Part shown: piece by piece, positions 1-8,546 of the stretch
Layout: each line of letters starts with the position of its first letter
How positions within the stretch are numbered: the first letter of the stretch is position 1
Assembly (NCBI RefSeq): GCF_000971215.1
Contig: NZ_BBMA01000008.1
Coordinates: 63,517 to 127,516 of the forward strand
DNA from: Demequina silvatica
GTDB lineage: Bacteria; Actinomycetota; Actinomycetes; Actinomycetales; Demequinaceae
Direction of reading: 5' to 3'
Length of the DNA stretch: 64,000 nucleotides
The notes under the pieces: model-generated
Database searches by the model: none
What the model was told of the DNA's origin: nothing
What the model saw: only the letters and a program-made list of their open reading frames with translations
Program-made: the position numbers and the translations under genes

Positions 1-116
1 ATCGCGGACTGGCCCAGCCGCTCGGCCTCCTTGAACAGGTCGCCGATCTTCGCCGCTCCGTCCAGCATCGAGTACTCGGTGTGGACGTGGAGGTGGACGA
101 AATCCTTGCCGGGCAT
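1..116 (-). CDS. dnaE: DNA polymerase III alpha subunit, N-terminal fragment
   Basis: Reading the minus strand from ATG at 116 gives [20 protein letters not shown] and continues in frame to the left edge, so about 38 codons are visible. [15 protein letters not shown] is the opening of the PHP domain of bacterial DnaE, the catalytic subunit of the replicative polymerase; its histidines are the first metal-ligand positions of that domain. The gene runs out of the window, so completeness cannot be judged. No strong Shine-Dalgarno sequence precedes the ATG. In many actinobacteria dnaE follows lspA and rluD, which fits the genes at 6524-7997 although hrpA and others lie between here. Confidence 0.9.
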   Translation of the reverse strand, partial: MPGKDFVHLHVHTEYSMLDGAAKIGDLFKEAERLGQSA

Positions 117-151
117 GGAGACGATTCTAGGAGCCCCCACCGACAGCGACG

Positions 152-161
152 GGACGATGCG
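152..161 (+). repeat. GGACGATGCG dispersed motif, intergenic (dnaE/lipoprotein gap)
   Basis: GGGACGATGCG followed by CGGGTCGAG; it lies between the dnaE start codon and the stop of the lipoprotein gene. The same CGGGTC tail follows the copy at 30781. Confidence 0.8.
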
Positions 162-188
162 CGGGTCGAGTCCGGGTGTCGCCGCGGC

Positions 189-755
189 TCAGGAGGGCTC
201 GCGCAGGTAGGGGTACACATCTGCCTCGGCCTGCTCGCCCACGAGGTACAGGCGGTCCATCGCGAGGACGTCCGCGACGTCCACCCCGAGGAACGCGCCC
301 TCGAGATTCGAAGGGGAATCGACCCAGTCGAGACCCGAAGCGGCGCCGCCCGGGCAGTACAGGAACATGGCGGCGTTCGTGGACGGGTACGCGTCGACGG
401 ACGCCTCCCAGCACTCCTCCCGGTTCGGGGAGATCGCGTAGTCGCCCGCCGTGAGCTCGCGCGGATCGTCGCCGTCCAGGTAGACGTAGCTGATCGCGTC
501 GGGCGACGCGTCGGCCACCACTGTCGGGAGGTCGACGGTCACGCAGACGTCCTCGCGAAGTCCCGGCTCCGCGAGGCACCAGCGGTCCGTCACCGCCGCG
601 AGGCCGTCACCCGCGACCGCGGCCGTCGCGCTCGCCGCAGGCGTCGCCTCGCCGCCTCCCGACCCGGAGCATCCGCCCACCGCCAGCACCGCCACGAGCA
701 CCCACGCACCGCGCCATCCGGCCACGACTCCCCCATCCCGCGCGCGCCCCTGCAC
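189..755 (-). CDS. putative exported lipoprotein, unknown function
   Basis: The 188-residue product has a hydrophobic stretch at about residues 17-28 ending in the lipobox VGGC (Cys29), followed by a Ser/Gly-rich linker, so it should be lipid-anchored on the outer face of the membrane. The mature part carries four further cysteines (in RWCLAE, DVCVTV, EECWEA and LYCPGG), which could make two disulfides outside the cell. I do not recognise a family. The first in-frame start is GTG at 755; GTG codons around 728-731 would give a more usual short signal peptide and are equally possible. It stands alone between dnaE and the divergent hrpA. Confidence 0.7.
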   Translation of the reverse strand: MQGRARDGGVVAGWRGAWVLVAVLAVGGCSGSGGGEATPAASATAAVAGDGLAAVTDRWCLAEPGLREDVCVTVDLPTVVADASPDAISYVYLDGDDPRELTAGDYAISPNREECWEASVDAYPSTNAAMFLYCPGGAASGLDWVDSPSNLEGAFLGVDVADVLAMDRLYLVGEQAEADVYPYLREPS

Positions 756-810
756 GCGTCCGCCCCACGGTAGCGACCGACGGTCGCGCGATCATCCCCC
801 ACTTCTGGGG

Positions 811-820
811 GGACGATGCG
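811..820 (+). repeat. GGACGATGCG dispersed motif, intergenic (upstream of hrpA)
   Basis: Preceded by four more G (807-810) and followed by GCGGCCCGG. It is one of the three best full-length copies, with 7518 and 59867. It sits in the divergent gap between the lipoprotein gene and hrpA, about 45 bases before the hrpA start. Confidence 0.85.
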
Positions 821-864
821 GCGGCCCGGTCGGGAGTGTCGGCGGGACTTGGGAGAATGTCCGG

Positions 865-3800
865 GTGAGCGAGGAGACCAGGCCCCGGCGGAACCGGCGC
901 GGACGCGGCAGGCGCGACGGCGCGCCCACCCAGCCGGCGCATCGTCCCCGGGTCAGCCGCCGCGCGCTGGAGGCGGCGTCCGCCCGCCGCGCCGCCGTCG
1001 AGGTGCCACCCATCGCCTACCCAGCCGAGCTGCCCGTCTCCGCGCGCCGCGAGGACATCGCCGCCGCGATCCGCGACCACCAGGTGGTGATCGTCGCGGG
1101 CGAGACCGGCTCGGGCAAGACCACGCAGCTGCCCAAGATCTGCCTCGAGCTGGGCCGCGGCCGCGCCGGCCAGATCGGGCACACGCAGCCCCGCCGGATC
1201 GCCGCGCGATCCGTCGCGGAGCGCATCGCGGAGGAGCTGGGCACGGAGCTCGGCGGGATCGTCGGCTACCAGGTGCGTTTCACGGATCAGAGCTCCGAGG
1301 ACACGCTGGTCAAGGTGATGACGGACGGCATCCTGCTCGCCCAGATCCAGCGCGACCCCGACCTGCTCGCCTACGACACGCTCATCATCGACGAGGCCCA
1401 CGAGCGCAGCCTCAACATCGACTTCCTGCTCGGCTACCTCACCAACCTGCTGCCGCGCCGCCCCGACCTCAAGGTCGTCATCACGTCCGCGACCATCGAC
1501 TCCGAGCGGTTCGCGCGGCACTTCGCACAGGGCGGCCCGCTGCCCGTGGACGCGCCGGAGGACGACGCCAGGCGCGCCCCGGTGGTCGAGGTCACCGGCC
1601 GTACCTACCCGGTGGAGATCCTCTACCGACCGCTCGAGGGCGAGACCAAGGGCGAGGAGAAGGACCTGGTCACGGGGATCGTCGAGGCGTGCGACGAGCT
1701 CATGACGTGGGGCACGGGCGACGTCCTGGTGTTCCTCTCGGGCGAGCGCGAGATCCGCGACACTGCGGACGGCCTCGAGGCCCACCTGGGCGAGCGCGCG
1801 CGCGACCCGCGTCACCCCCGGCGCGTCGAGATCCTGCCGCTGTACTCGCGCCTCTCGGCCGCCGAGCAGCACCGGGTGTTCGAGCGGCACACGGCCCGGC
1901 GCATCGTGCTCGCCACCAACGTCGCCGAGACGTCGCTCACCGTGCCCGGCATCCACTACGTGGTCGACCCGGGCACCGCGCGCATCTCGCGCTACTCGAA
2001 GGCCACCAAGGTCCAACGCCTGCCCATCGAGCCCATCTCGCAGGCGTCCGCGCGCCAGCGCTCGGGGCGCGCGGGACGCCTCGCGGACGGCATCGCGATC
2101 CGGCTGTACTCCGAGGAGGACTTCGAGACCCGCCCTGCGTTCACCGAGCCCGAGATCCTGAGGACCTCGCTCGCGAGCGTGCTGCTGCAGATGATCTCCG
2201 TGGGCGTGGTCGAGAGCCCCGAGGACGTCGCGCGCTTCCCGTTCGTCGAGCCGCCGGACACGCGCGCGATCCGCGACGGCGTGCAGCTGCTGAGCGAGCT
2301 GGGCGCGATCACCACGCGCGACGGCCGCACGGTGCTCACCGACGTGGGCCGCCAGCTCTCGCGTCTCCCGATCGACCCGCGGCAGGCGCGGATGATCGTC
2401 GAGGGCGCCCGTCACGGCGTCGCGCGCGAGGTCGCCGTCATCGCCGCCGCGCTCAGCATCCAGGACCCGCGCGAGCGCCCCGCCGAGCGGCGCGAGGAGG
2501 CGGACCTGCTCCACCGCCGCTTCGCGGACCCGTCCTCGGACCTGCTCGCGTACCTCAACCTCTGGGAGCACGTCCGCGAGCGCCAGCACGCGCTGTCGGG
2601 CAACCAGTTCCGCCGTCTGTGCAAGGCGGAGATGCTCAACTTCCTGCGCGTGCGCGAGTGGCAGGACCTGGTCCAGCAGCTGCGGGAGGCGGCCAAGTCC
2701 CTCGACATCGCGATGGCGTACCGCAAGCCCTCCCCGGTCGAGGACCCCGAGGGATCGGGCGCGCTGCGCCACGTGTGGGACGACGACGCGATCCACCGGT
2801 CGATCCTCGCTGGCCTGCTGTCGCAGGTGGGAGCGCAGGACGTGCTCCAGCTCAAGGCGAGCTCCTTCACCCACCTCAAGGGCGAGGCGCGCGCCAAGGA
2901 GATGCGGCGGGCGCGCAAGCGGGCATCGAACGAGTTCATCGGCGCACGCGGCATCCGCTTCGCGATCAACCCCGGATCGCCGCTGTCGAAGAAGCCGCCG
3001 GAGTTCGTGATGGCGGCGGAGCTGGTGGAGACCAGTCGGCTGTGGGCGCGCGACGTCGCGCGGATCGACCCGGCCTGGGCGGAGGAGCTCGCGGGCGACC
3101 TCGCCAAGCGCACGTACTCGGAGCCGCACTGGAGCACCAAGCGCGGCGCCGCGATGGCCACGGAGAAGGTGCTGCTGTACGGCGTGCCGATCGTCGCCGA
3201 CCGTCCCGTGCTGTGGGCCAAGGTCGACGCCGAGGGAGCGCGCGACCTGTTCATCCGCCACGCCCTGGTCCAGGGCGAATGGACCACGCACCACGGCTTC
3301 TGGCGGCGCAACCAGCGCGTCCTTGAGGAGGCCGCCGAGGTCGAGGCGCGCGCCCGCACCCGCGGCGTCATCGCCGACGAGGAGACCCTCTACGCGTTCT
3401 ACGACGCGCGCCTTCCCGAGACCATCGTGTCCGCGCGGCACTTCGACCGCTGGTGGCAGGGTGCGCGCCGCGAGGACCCCGAGCTGCTCACCCTCACGCT
3501 CGACGAGCTGGTGCCCGAGCACGCCGCCGTGGACCCGTCGCAGTTCCCCGAGCGGTGGCCCCAGCTCGACCTCGAGCTGCCCCTCACCTATCAGTTCGAG
3601 CCCGGCACCGCCGCGGACGGCGTCACGGTGCACGTGCCCGTCGGCGTCCTGGCCCGCGTCATCCCCGACGGCTTCGACTGGCTGGTGCCCGGCATGCTGC
3701 CCGAGCTGGTCACCGCGACCATCCGGGCGCTGCCCAAGTCGGTACGACGGCTCCTGGTGCCCGCGCCCGACGCCGCCCGTGACATCGTCGCGTGGATGGG

Positions 3801-5082
3801 CGAGCACCTGCCCGCGTGGGAGGACGTGGTCCGCGCCGCCGACATGGCCGAGCCGTTCCGCGACGCCTTCGCGCGCGCGGTGCGCGACCTCCGCGACGTC
3901 GACATCCCCGCGGACGCGTGGGACGGCCTCGAGGAGCGGCTGCCCGCGCACCTGCGCATGACGTTCCGCGTGGTCGAGCCGAGCGGCCGCGGCCAGCGCA
4001 TCCTCGACGAGTCCCACGACCTGCTCCTGCTCCAGCGCTCCCTCGCGCCGCAGGCGCAGGCCGCGGTGCGGACCGCCGTGCAGCGCGCCGCCGACGCCGC
4101 CTCGCGCGGCCGGCGGGACGATGCCCGGGCCGGGTCTCCCGCGGCCGTCGCCGCGGCCTCGGGCGGGGCGGGCTCCTCGCCGGCGCGCCCCTCGAGCGCC
4201 GCCGTCGCCGAGGTCGACGCGCTCACCACCTGGCCCGACCTGGACGCGCTGCCCGACGAGGTCGAAGGCACGGTGCACGGCGTGGTCGCGCGCGGCTACC
4301 CCGCGATCGTGGAGGAGGGACCCCGGGCCGCGCTCCGCGTGCTCGCGGACGCCTCCGAGCGTGATGCGGCGCACGCGCGCGGCGTCCGGCGGCTGCTCGT
4401 CACCGAGGTGGGGCTCGCGACAAAGCGCGTCACCACCCGCTGGTCCCCCGCCGAGTCGCTCGCGCTCGGCGCGTCGCCGTACCGCTCGACGGACGCGCTG
4501 GTGGACGACCTGCAGGCGGCGGCCGTCGCGACCCTCACGCCCGATGCGGGCGCGGTGCGCGACCGCGCCTCGTACGAGGCGGTGCGCGACCGTGTCCGTG
4601 GCCAGCTGGAGGACCGGGTCCTCGACGTCGCCCGTCAGGCCGCCGCCGCCCTCGCCGCGGCCCGCGAGCTCGACGTCGCGGTGCGCGGCGCGACCTCGCT
4701 GGCGCTGCTGTCCACGCTCCAGGAGCTGCGGGAGCAGTCCGCGGCGCTCGTAGGGGACGGCTTCGTCCGTGCCACGCCTCCCGACCGCCTCCCCCACCTC
4801 GCGCGCTATCTCAAGGCCGCCGCGCACCGGCTCGAGAAGGCGCAGGCGGACCCGGCGAAGGACGCACAGCTCGCGTGGCAGGTGGGCCAGTCCGTCGAGG
4901 CCTACGACGCCGTGCGGGCCGCGCATGCGAAGGGCCGCATCAGCCCCGAGTCCGCGGCGGCGCTGGACTCCGTGCGCTGGATGCTCGAGGAGCTGCGCGT
5001 GTCGCTGTTCGCGCAGCGGCTCGGCACGGACGGCCCGGTGAGCGAGCAGCGGATCCGCAAGGCGCTCGCCGCGATCGGCTAG
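865..5082 (+). CDS. hrpA: ATP-dependent RNA helicase HrpA (DEAH box)
   Basis: 1405 residues, close to the usual HrpA length of about 1300. Walker A GETGSGKTT lies at about 79-87, the DEAH box (IIDEAHERS) near 176 and motif VI QRSGRAGR near 397, followed by the helicase-associated, OB-fold and DUF3418-like C-terminal regions. HrpA unwinds RNA and acts in mRNA processing and in rescue of stalled or collided ribosomes. The start is GTG at 865. The basic N-terminal 40 residues and a Ser/Ala/Arg-rich linker at about 1075-1115 look disordered, and each holds one copy of the dispersed GGACGATGCG-type motif (938 and 4116). It overlaps no neighbour and ends just before the hydrolase gene. Confidence 0.93.
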   Translation: MSEETRPRRNRRGRGRRDGAPTQPAHRPRVSRRALEAASARRAAVEVPPIAYPAELPVSARREDIAAAIRDHQVVIVAGETGSGKTTQLPKICLELGRGRAGQIGHTQPRRIAARSVAERIAEELGTELGGIVGYQVRFTDQSSEDTLVKVMTDGILLAQIQRDPDLLAYDTLIIDEAHERSLNIDFLLGYLTNLLPRRPDLKVVITSATIDSERFARHFAQGGPLPVDAPEDDARRAPVVEVTGRTYPVEILYRPLEGETKGEEKDLVTGIVEACDELMTWGTGDVLVFLSGEREIRDTADGLEAHLGERARDPRHPRRVEILPLYSRLSAAEQHRVFERHTARRIVLATNVAETSLTVPGIHYVVDPGTARISRYSKATKVQRLPIEPISQASARQRSGRAGRLADGIAIRLYSEEDFETRPAFTEPEILRTSLASVLLQMISVGVVESPEDVARFPFVEPPDTRAIRDGVQLLSELGAITTRDGRTVLTDVGRQLSRLPIDPRQARMIVEGARHGVAREVAVIAAALSIQDPRERPAERREEADLLHRRFADPSSDLLAYLNLWEHVRERQHALSGNQFRRLCKAEMLNFLRVREWQDLVQQLREAAKSLDIAMAYRKPSPVEDPEGSGALRHVWDDDAIHRSILAGLLSQVGAQDVLQLKASSFTHLKGEARAKEMRRARKRASNEFIGARGIRFAINPGSPLSKKPPEFVMAAELVETSRLWARDVARIDPAWAEELAGDLAKRTYSEPHWSTKRGAAMATEKVLLYGVPIVADRPVLWAKVDAEGARDLFIRHALVQGEWTTHHGFWRRNQRVLEEAAEVEARARTRGVIADEETLYAFYDARLPETIVSARHFDRWWQGARREDPELLTLTLDELVPEHAAVDPSQFPERWPQLDLELPLTYQFEPGTAADGVTVHVPVGVLARVIPDGFDWLVPGMLPELVTATIRALPKSVRRLLVPAPDAARDIVAWMGEHLPAWEDVVRAADMAEPFRDAFARAVRDLRDVDIPADAWDGLEERLPAHLRMTFRVVEPSGRGQRILDESHDLLLLQRSLAPQAQAAVRTAVQRAADAASRGRRDDARAGSPAAVAAASGGAGSSPARPSSAAVAEVDALTTWPDLDALPDEVEGTVHGVVARGYPAIVEEGPRAALRVLADASERDAAHARGVRRLLVTEVGLATKRVTTRWSPAESLALGASPYRSTDALVDDLQAAAVATLTPDAGAVRDRASYEAVRDRVRGQLEDRVLDVARQAAAALAAARELDVAVRGATSLALLSTLQELREQSAALVGDGFVRATPPDRLPHLARYLKAAAHRLEKAQADPAKDAQLAWQVGQSVEAYDAVRAAHAKGRISPESAAALDSVRWMLEELRVSLFAQRLGTDGPVSEQRIRKALAAIG
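938..947 (-). repeat. GGACGATGCG dispersed motif inside hrpA N-terminal tail
   Basis: Minus-strand copy, CCCGGGGACGATGCGCCGG when read on that strand. Within hrpA it encodes part of PAHRPRV in the disordered basic N-terminus, a frame different from the usual D-D-A or A-S-S readings. Confidence 0.75.
4116..4125 (+). repeat. one-base variant of the dispersed motif in hrpA linker
   Basis: GGGACGATGC is followed by CCGGGCCGGG: the last core base is C instead of G, but the downstream GGGCCGGG tail is well kept. It lies in the low-complexity linker of HrpA and encodes RRDDARAG. Confidence 0.6.
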
Positions 5083-5092
5083 GTTGCCTGCC

Positions 5093-6034
5093 ATGACATC
5101 CGCCGCCGCACCCGACGCTCCCCGCACCTCCCCCGCCTGGGAGGCCTGGACCATCCGCGTGCTGGCCGGGCTCGCGGTGGTGGTGCCGGCGATCCTCGCG
5201 GCAACGTCGTGGGGCGGGGTGGTGCACGGGCACCCGACGTACGCCGTACTGCTCGCCGTCACCGCGGTGCTCGGCGCGCTCACGCTGTGGCGCTGGCGCC
5301 GCGCCCGTCGCGCAGGCGGCGCGGTGCTGCTCCTCGCCCGGGTGGCGGGGATCCTCGCCACCCTCGCGTGGATCGCGCTGCTCGCGTGGCTGCGGCCGTT
5401 CTCCGCCACGGAGCCCGCTCTCGCGGCGATGGCGTCGGACGGCACGGTCACCGTGACGGAGACGGCGACCAGGATCGAGATGGAGCCCGCCGCGGGCGCG
5501 ACCGGTGCCGGGCTGGTGTTCTATCCCGGCGCGCGCGTGGACCCGCGCGCGTACGCCGCGCATCTGCGGGAGGTCGCCGAGGCGGGCCACCCGGTGGTGA
5601 TCGTCAAGGAGCCGCTCGGCATCGCCTTCCTGACGGTGGGTGCGTCGGGGCCGATCGCCGACGAGCGCGGAGGCGTGTGGGCGGTCGGCGGCCACTCGCT
5701 CGGCGGCACCGTCGCGGCGCTCGACGCGGACGCGGACGGCGCCGACGGGCTGCTGCTGTGGGCGTCTTACCCCGCCGGCGACATGTCCGGCTTCGCAGGC
5801 GCCGTGGCCTCCGTGTCGGGCTCGAACGACGGGCTCGCGACGCCGTCCGACATCGAGGACTCGGCGGCGGACCTGCCGGCGTCCGCGGTGTTCACGCAGG
5901 TCGAGGGCGCGGTGCACGCGCAGTTCGGCTCGTACGGCGCGCAGCCGGGCGACGGTGAGCCCGCGCTCGGCGACGACCAGGCGCGGGAGGCGATCGTCGC
6001 CGCGAGCCTCGCGCTGCTCGACGCCCTCTCCTAG
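5093..6034 (+). CDS. membrane-anchored alpha/beta hydrolase
   Basis: About 313 residues. Three hydrophobic segments fill the first 110 residues, and the remainder is an alpha/beta-hydrolase domain with the nucleophile elbow GGHSLGG near residue 200 (Ser as nucleophile) and a histidine in VHAQFGSYG near the C-terminus as the likely catalytic base. The domain resembles the small Abhydrolase_5-type proteins whose substrates are mostly unknown. I chose ATG at 5093; a TTG at 5084 in the same frame is possible. It starts about 10 bases after hrpA ends, so the two may be co-transcribed. Its stop codon interlocks with that of the convergent GNAT gene (CTAG). Confidence 0.8.
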   Translation: MTSAAAPDAPRTSPAWEAWTIRVLAGLAVVVPAILAATSWGGVVHGHPTYAVLLAVTAVLGALTLWRWRRARRAGGAVLLLARVAGILATLAWIALLAWLRPFSATEPALAAMASDGTVTVTETATRIEMEPAAGATGAGLVFYPGARVDPRAYAAHLREVAEAGHPVVIVKEPLGIAFLTVGASGPIADERGGVWAVGGHSLGGTVAALDADADGADGLLLWASYPAGDMSGFAGAVASVSGSNDGLATPSDIEDSAADLPASAVFTQVEGAVHAQFGSYGAQPGDGEPALGDDQAREAIVAASLALLDALS

Positions 6035-6531
6035 GACTCGAGCAGGTCCTTGTAGGCGTCGTGGTGCGGGATGCCCTCGTCGAGATAGCCGTCGCCATGC
6101 GCGACGTAGCCGAGCCGCGCGTAGAACGGCATCGCCTGATCCTGAGCGCTGAGCTCGACCCGCACGCGGCCGTCGACCCCATGACGCGCGAGCGCCTCCG
6201 CCTCCAGCGCCTCCATGAGCGCCCGCCCCGCACCCGTGCCGCGCGACGCGGCGGTGACCGCGAGGCGGCCGATGTGCGGGTTCGCCGAGTCCATCGCGCC
6301 GTGGTCGGCGTGGAAGTCGTCGGTGTGGGGCGCGAGTAGGCGGCCGGTGCCGAGCACGTCGCCGTCCGCGGCGTAGGCGACCACGTGCACGGTGCGGGGG
6401 TCGTCGTCCTGCGCATCGCGCTCGGAGTCCGCCGCGACGCCCTGCTCGTCGACGAACACCGCGAAGCGCACCCGCATCGCGTCCTCGAGCTGCGCGGGGG
6501 TGCGCACCGTCTCGACGCGCAGCTCAGCCAC
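6031..6531 (-). CDS. GNAT family N-acetyltransferase
   Basis: 166 residues from GTG at 6531, whose GTGGCTGA overlaps the rluD stop by 8 bases, which implies translational coupling. The acetyl-CoA binding signature is seen as IGRLAVTAASRGTGAGRAL, with the downstream FYARLGYVAHG strand typical of GNAT enzymes. N-terminal RFAVFVDEQGV resembles the ElaA/PhnO-like subgroup. The acceptor substrate cannot be told. A longer reading frame to 6561 exists but would run far into rluD and lacks a better start. Confidence 0.85.
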   Translation of the reverse strand: MAELRVETVRTPAQLEDAMRVRFAVFVDEQGVAADSERDAQDDDPRTVHVVAYAADGDVLGTGRLLAPHTDDFHADHGAMDSANPHIGRLAVTAASRGTGAGRALMEALEAEALARHGVDGRVRVELSAQDQAMPFYARLGYVAHGDGYLDEGIPHHDAYKDLLES

Positions 6532-7441
6532 GCAGGACCTCCAGCGCCGCGGTAAGGTCATCGGGGTACGTCGACGTCACGCGCACCTCGCCGCCCCGGG
6601 TCGGGTGCTCGAACGCCAGTTCGTGCGCGTGCAGCCACTGGCGCGTGAGGTTCAGCCTCTTCGCGAGCGTCGGATCCGCGCCGTACGTGAGGTCGCCCGC
6701 GAGCGGGTGGCGCATGGCGGCCATGTGCACGCGGATCTGATGGGTGCGGCCCGTCTCGAGGTGGATCTCCAGCAGCGAGGCGCTGGGGAACATCTCGAGC
6801 ACCTCGTAGTGGGTCACGGACGGCTTGCCGCCCTCCACCACCGCGAACTTCCAATCCGAGCTGGGGTGACGGCCGATGGGCGCGTCGATGGTGCCCGCCG
6901 TCGGGTCCAGGTGGCCCTGGGCGACCGCGTGGTAGATCTTCTCGACCGCGCGCTCCTTGAAGGCGCGCTTGAGGAACGAGTACGCGGGCACGGTCCGCGC
7001 CACCACCATGAGGCCGGACGTGCCGACGTCGAGCCGGTGCACGATCCCCTGCCGCTCGGGCGGCCCCGCCTCCGCGAGCCGGTAGCCGGCGCCCGTGAGC
7101 GCGCCGACCACGGTGGGCCCGGTCCAGCCGGGCGACGGGTGCGCGGCGACGCCGATGGGCTTGTCCACCACCACGACGTCCTCGTCCTCGTAGGCGACCG
7201 TGAGCCCGCCCGGGATGGGCGGCTCGGGCGCGGCCGGACGCTCGTCGGGGATGTCGACCGCGAGGATGCCGTCGGCGAGGCGGTCGGACCGCCCCACCGT
7301 CCGGCCCTCGAGCATGACGTGGTCGCCGTCGAGGATCTCCGCGGCCTTGGTGCGCGACATGCCCAGCATGCGGGCGAGCGCCGCGTCGGCGCGCTCGCCC
7401 ACGAGCGCGTCGGGAACCGGCAGGTAACGGGTGTCAGCCAC
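6524..7441 (-). CDS. rluD: RluD-family 23S rRNA pseudouridine synthase
   Basis: 305 residues from GTG at 7441. An N-terminal S4 RNA-binding region (ADAALARMLGMSRTKAAEIL) is followed by the catalytic motif GIVHRLDVGTSGLMV, in which the aspartate of HRLD is the nucleophile. RluA/RluD enzymes isomerise uridines in 23S rRNA. Specificity is not decided by sequence alone; the S4 domain and the position after lspA favour RluD. The start overlaps the lspA stop by 8 bases with the same GTGGCTGA string used at its own junction with the GNAT gene. Confidence 0.9.
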   Translation of the reverse strand: MADTRYLPVPDALVGERADAALARMLGMSRTKAAEILDGDHVMLEGRTVGRSDRLADGILAVDIPDERPAAPEPPIPGGLTVAYEDEDVVVVDKPIGVAAHPSPGWTGPTVVGALTGAGYRLAEAGPPERQGIVHRLDVGTSGLMVVARTVPAYSFLKRAFKERAVEKIYHAVAQGHLDPTAGTIDAPIGRHPSSDWKFAVVEGGKPSVTHYEVLEMFPSASLLEIHLETGRTHQIRVHMAAMRHPLAGDLTYGADPTLAKRLNLTRQWLHAHELAFEHPTRGGEVRVTSTYPDDLTAALEVLRG

Positions 7442-7997
7442 GGCGCGACGCGTCGTCGGTGGAGGGCTCCGCGGCGTCTCCCGGCGCCTCGCCGGACGTC
7501 TCCGCGGACCCGGCCGCCGCATCGTCCCCCGACACCAGGATCGGCTTCGACATGAGCCCGGCGATGACGATCCAGATCGCGGCGCCCACGATCGCGATGT
7601 CCGCGACGTTGCCCACGAACTGGTCGGCGTAGTTGATCATGTCGACCACGTGGCCCTCGCCGAAGGAAGGCTCGCGGAACAGGCGGTCGATGAGGTTGCC
7701 CACGGCGCCGCCGAGCGCGATGCCGAACACGGCCGCGGCCCAACGTGCCTGGGCACGCCGGCCGTACACCACGATGCCCGCGGTGACGACCAGCGCGATG
7801 ATGGTGAGGATCCAGGTGGACTCGTCGCCGAGGCTGAACGCCGCCCCGGAGTTGAAGACCAGCTGGATCGACAGGAGGTCACCGATGACCGGATGCTCGA
7901 CGTACGGTTCGAGCGCCTCGAGAGCCCACTGCTTGGTGAGCTGATCGAGCGCGACCACGCCCGCGGCGAACAGCCAGAACGCCGGCCTCCAGGTCAA
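7434..7997 (-). CDS. lspA: lipoprotein signal peptidase (signal peptidase II)
   Basis: 187 residues from TTG at 7997, overlapping the TGA of the upstream TraR-like gene (TTGA). Four membrane segments are visible, with LDQLTK in the first helix. The two catalytic aspartates lie in NLIDRLF-GHVVDMI and in NVADIAI. It cleaves prolipoproteins before the lipidated cysteine, so proteins such as the one at 189-755 are likely substrates. The last 35 residues are a hydrophilic Ala/Glu/Ser tail beyond the family core and contain a full copy of the dispersed motif (7518-7527), read as SGDDAAAG. A longer frame to 8093 would overlap the TraR gene and is unlikely. Confidence 0.92.
   Translation of the reverse strand: MTWRPAFWLFAAGVVALDQLTKQWALEALEPYVEHPVIGDLLSIQLVFNSGAAFSLGDESTWILTIIALVVTAGIVVYGRRAQARWAAAVFGIALGGAVGNLIDRLFREPSFGEGHVVDMINYADQFVGNVADIAIVGAAIWIVIAGLMSKPILVSGDDAAAGSAETSGEAPGDAAEPSTDDASRRG
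7518..7527 (-). repeat. GGACGATGCG dispersed motif in lspA C-terminal tail
   Basis: On the minus strand it reads GGGGGACGATGCGGCGGCCG followed by GG, matching the copy at 811 over about 20 bases. It lies in the non-conserved tail codons of lspA. Confidence 0.85.
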
Positions 7998-8446
7998 CGG
8001 CGCTCCTCGCGCTGCTTGCACGTCACGCACAGGTTCGCGCGCGGGAACGCCATGAGGCGAGCCCGCCCGATGCCCTGGCCGCAGGACTGGCACACGCCGT
8101 AGTTGCCCTTCTTGATGCGGCGCAGCGCGTCGACGCTCTGCTCGAGCATGTCGCGCGTGTTGTTGACGATCGACATCTCCTGCTCGCGCTCGAGAGCGGT
8201 CGACCCGGCGTCCGCCTGGTCGTCGCCCGCGCCCTCGGACGTGTGCAGGAGGTCGTCGAGCTCGTGCTCGGTCACGCCCAGCTCCGTGACGAGGCGCTCG
8301 ACGTCGCTGTTGAGCACCTCGACGATCTGACGGAGGTCCGCGATCTTCCAGGCCTCGTCGCCTTCACGCACGGGAAGCTGCTTGGCATCCGCCGGCTTCA
8401 GCTCGGCGGGATCCACCACCACGATGGTCACATCGGTGCTGCTCAT
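7994..8446 (-). CDS. TraR/DksA family zinc-finger protein
   Basis: 150 residues from ATG at 8446, with a GAGGA ribosome site just upstream. The C-terminus holds the C4 zinc finger of the family: CQSCG and, about 20 residues later, CVTCK. The middle is a predicted coiled coil (ELDDLLH to TRDMLEQSVDALRRIKKG). DksA-type proteins insert the coiled coil into the RNA polymerase secondary channel; actinobacterial members between lspA and divIVA are common but little studied. Acidic DD residues at the coiled-coil tip are not obvious, so a true DksA role is uncertain. The stop overlaps the lspA start. Confidence 0.85.
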   Translation of the reverse strand: MSSTDVTIVVVDPAELKPADAKQLPVREGDEAWKIADLRQIVEVLNSDVERLVTELGVTEHELDDLLHTSEGAGDDQADAGSTALEREQEMSIVNNTRDMLEQSVDALRRIKKGNYGVCQSCGQGIGRARLMAFPRANLCVTCKQREERR

Positions 8447-8505
8447 GATCGTCCTCGTCTCTGCCTGGTGAAAGGAGGGTAGTCCCCCTGGGAGCACATA
8501 GCAAA

Positions 8506-8529
8506 GCGCCGCGCCCTGCGGCGCGGCGC
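8506..8529 (-). terminator. hairpin terminator after divIVA
   Basis: GCGCCGCGCC and GGCGCGGCGC form a perfect 10-bp stem around a 4-base loop. On the minus strand the stem is followed by TTTGC, a short T-run. It lies 18 bases after the divIVA stop codon and separates divIVA from the TraR gene. Confidence 0.75.
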
Positions 8530-8546
8530 CCTGCGTGTCGCGAGCG

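Noticed and set aside
607..5451. 1614-codon open frame on the minus strand opposite hrpA
   Set aside because: Its product is Arg/Gly/Ala/His low-complexity with no domain, and the plus strand holds complete HrpA. High-G+C DNA leaves the antisense third-position frame open.
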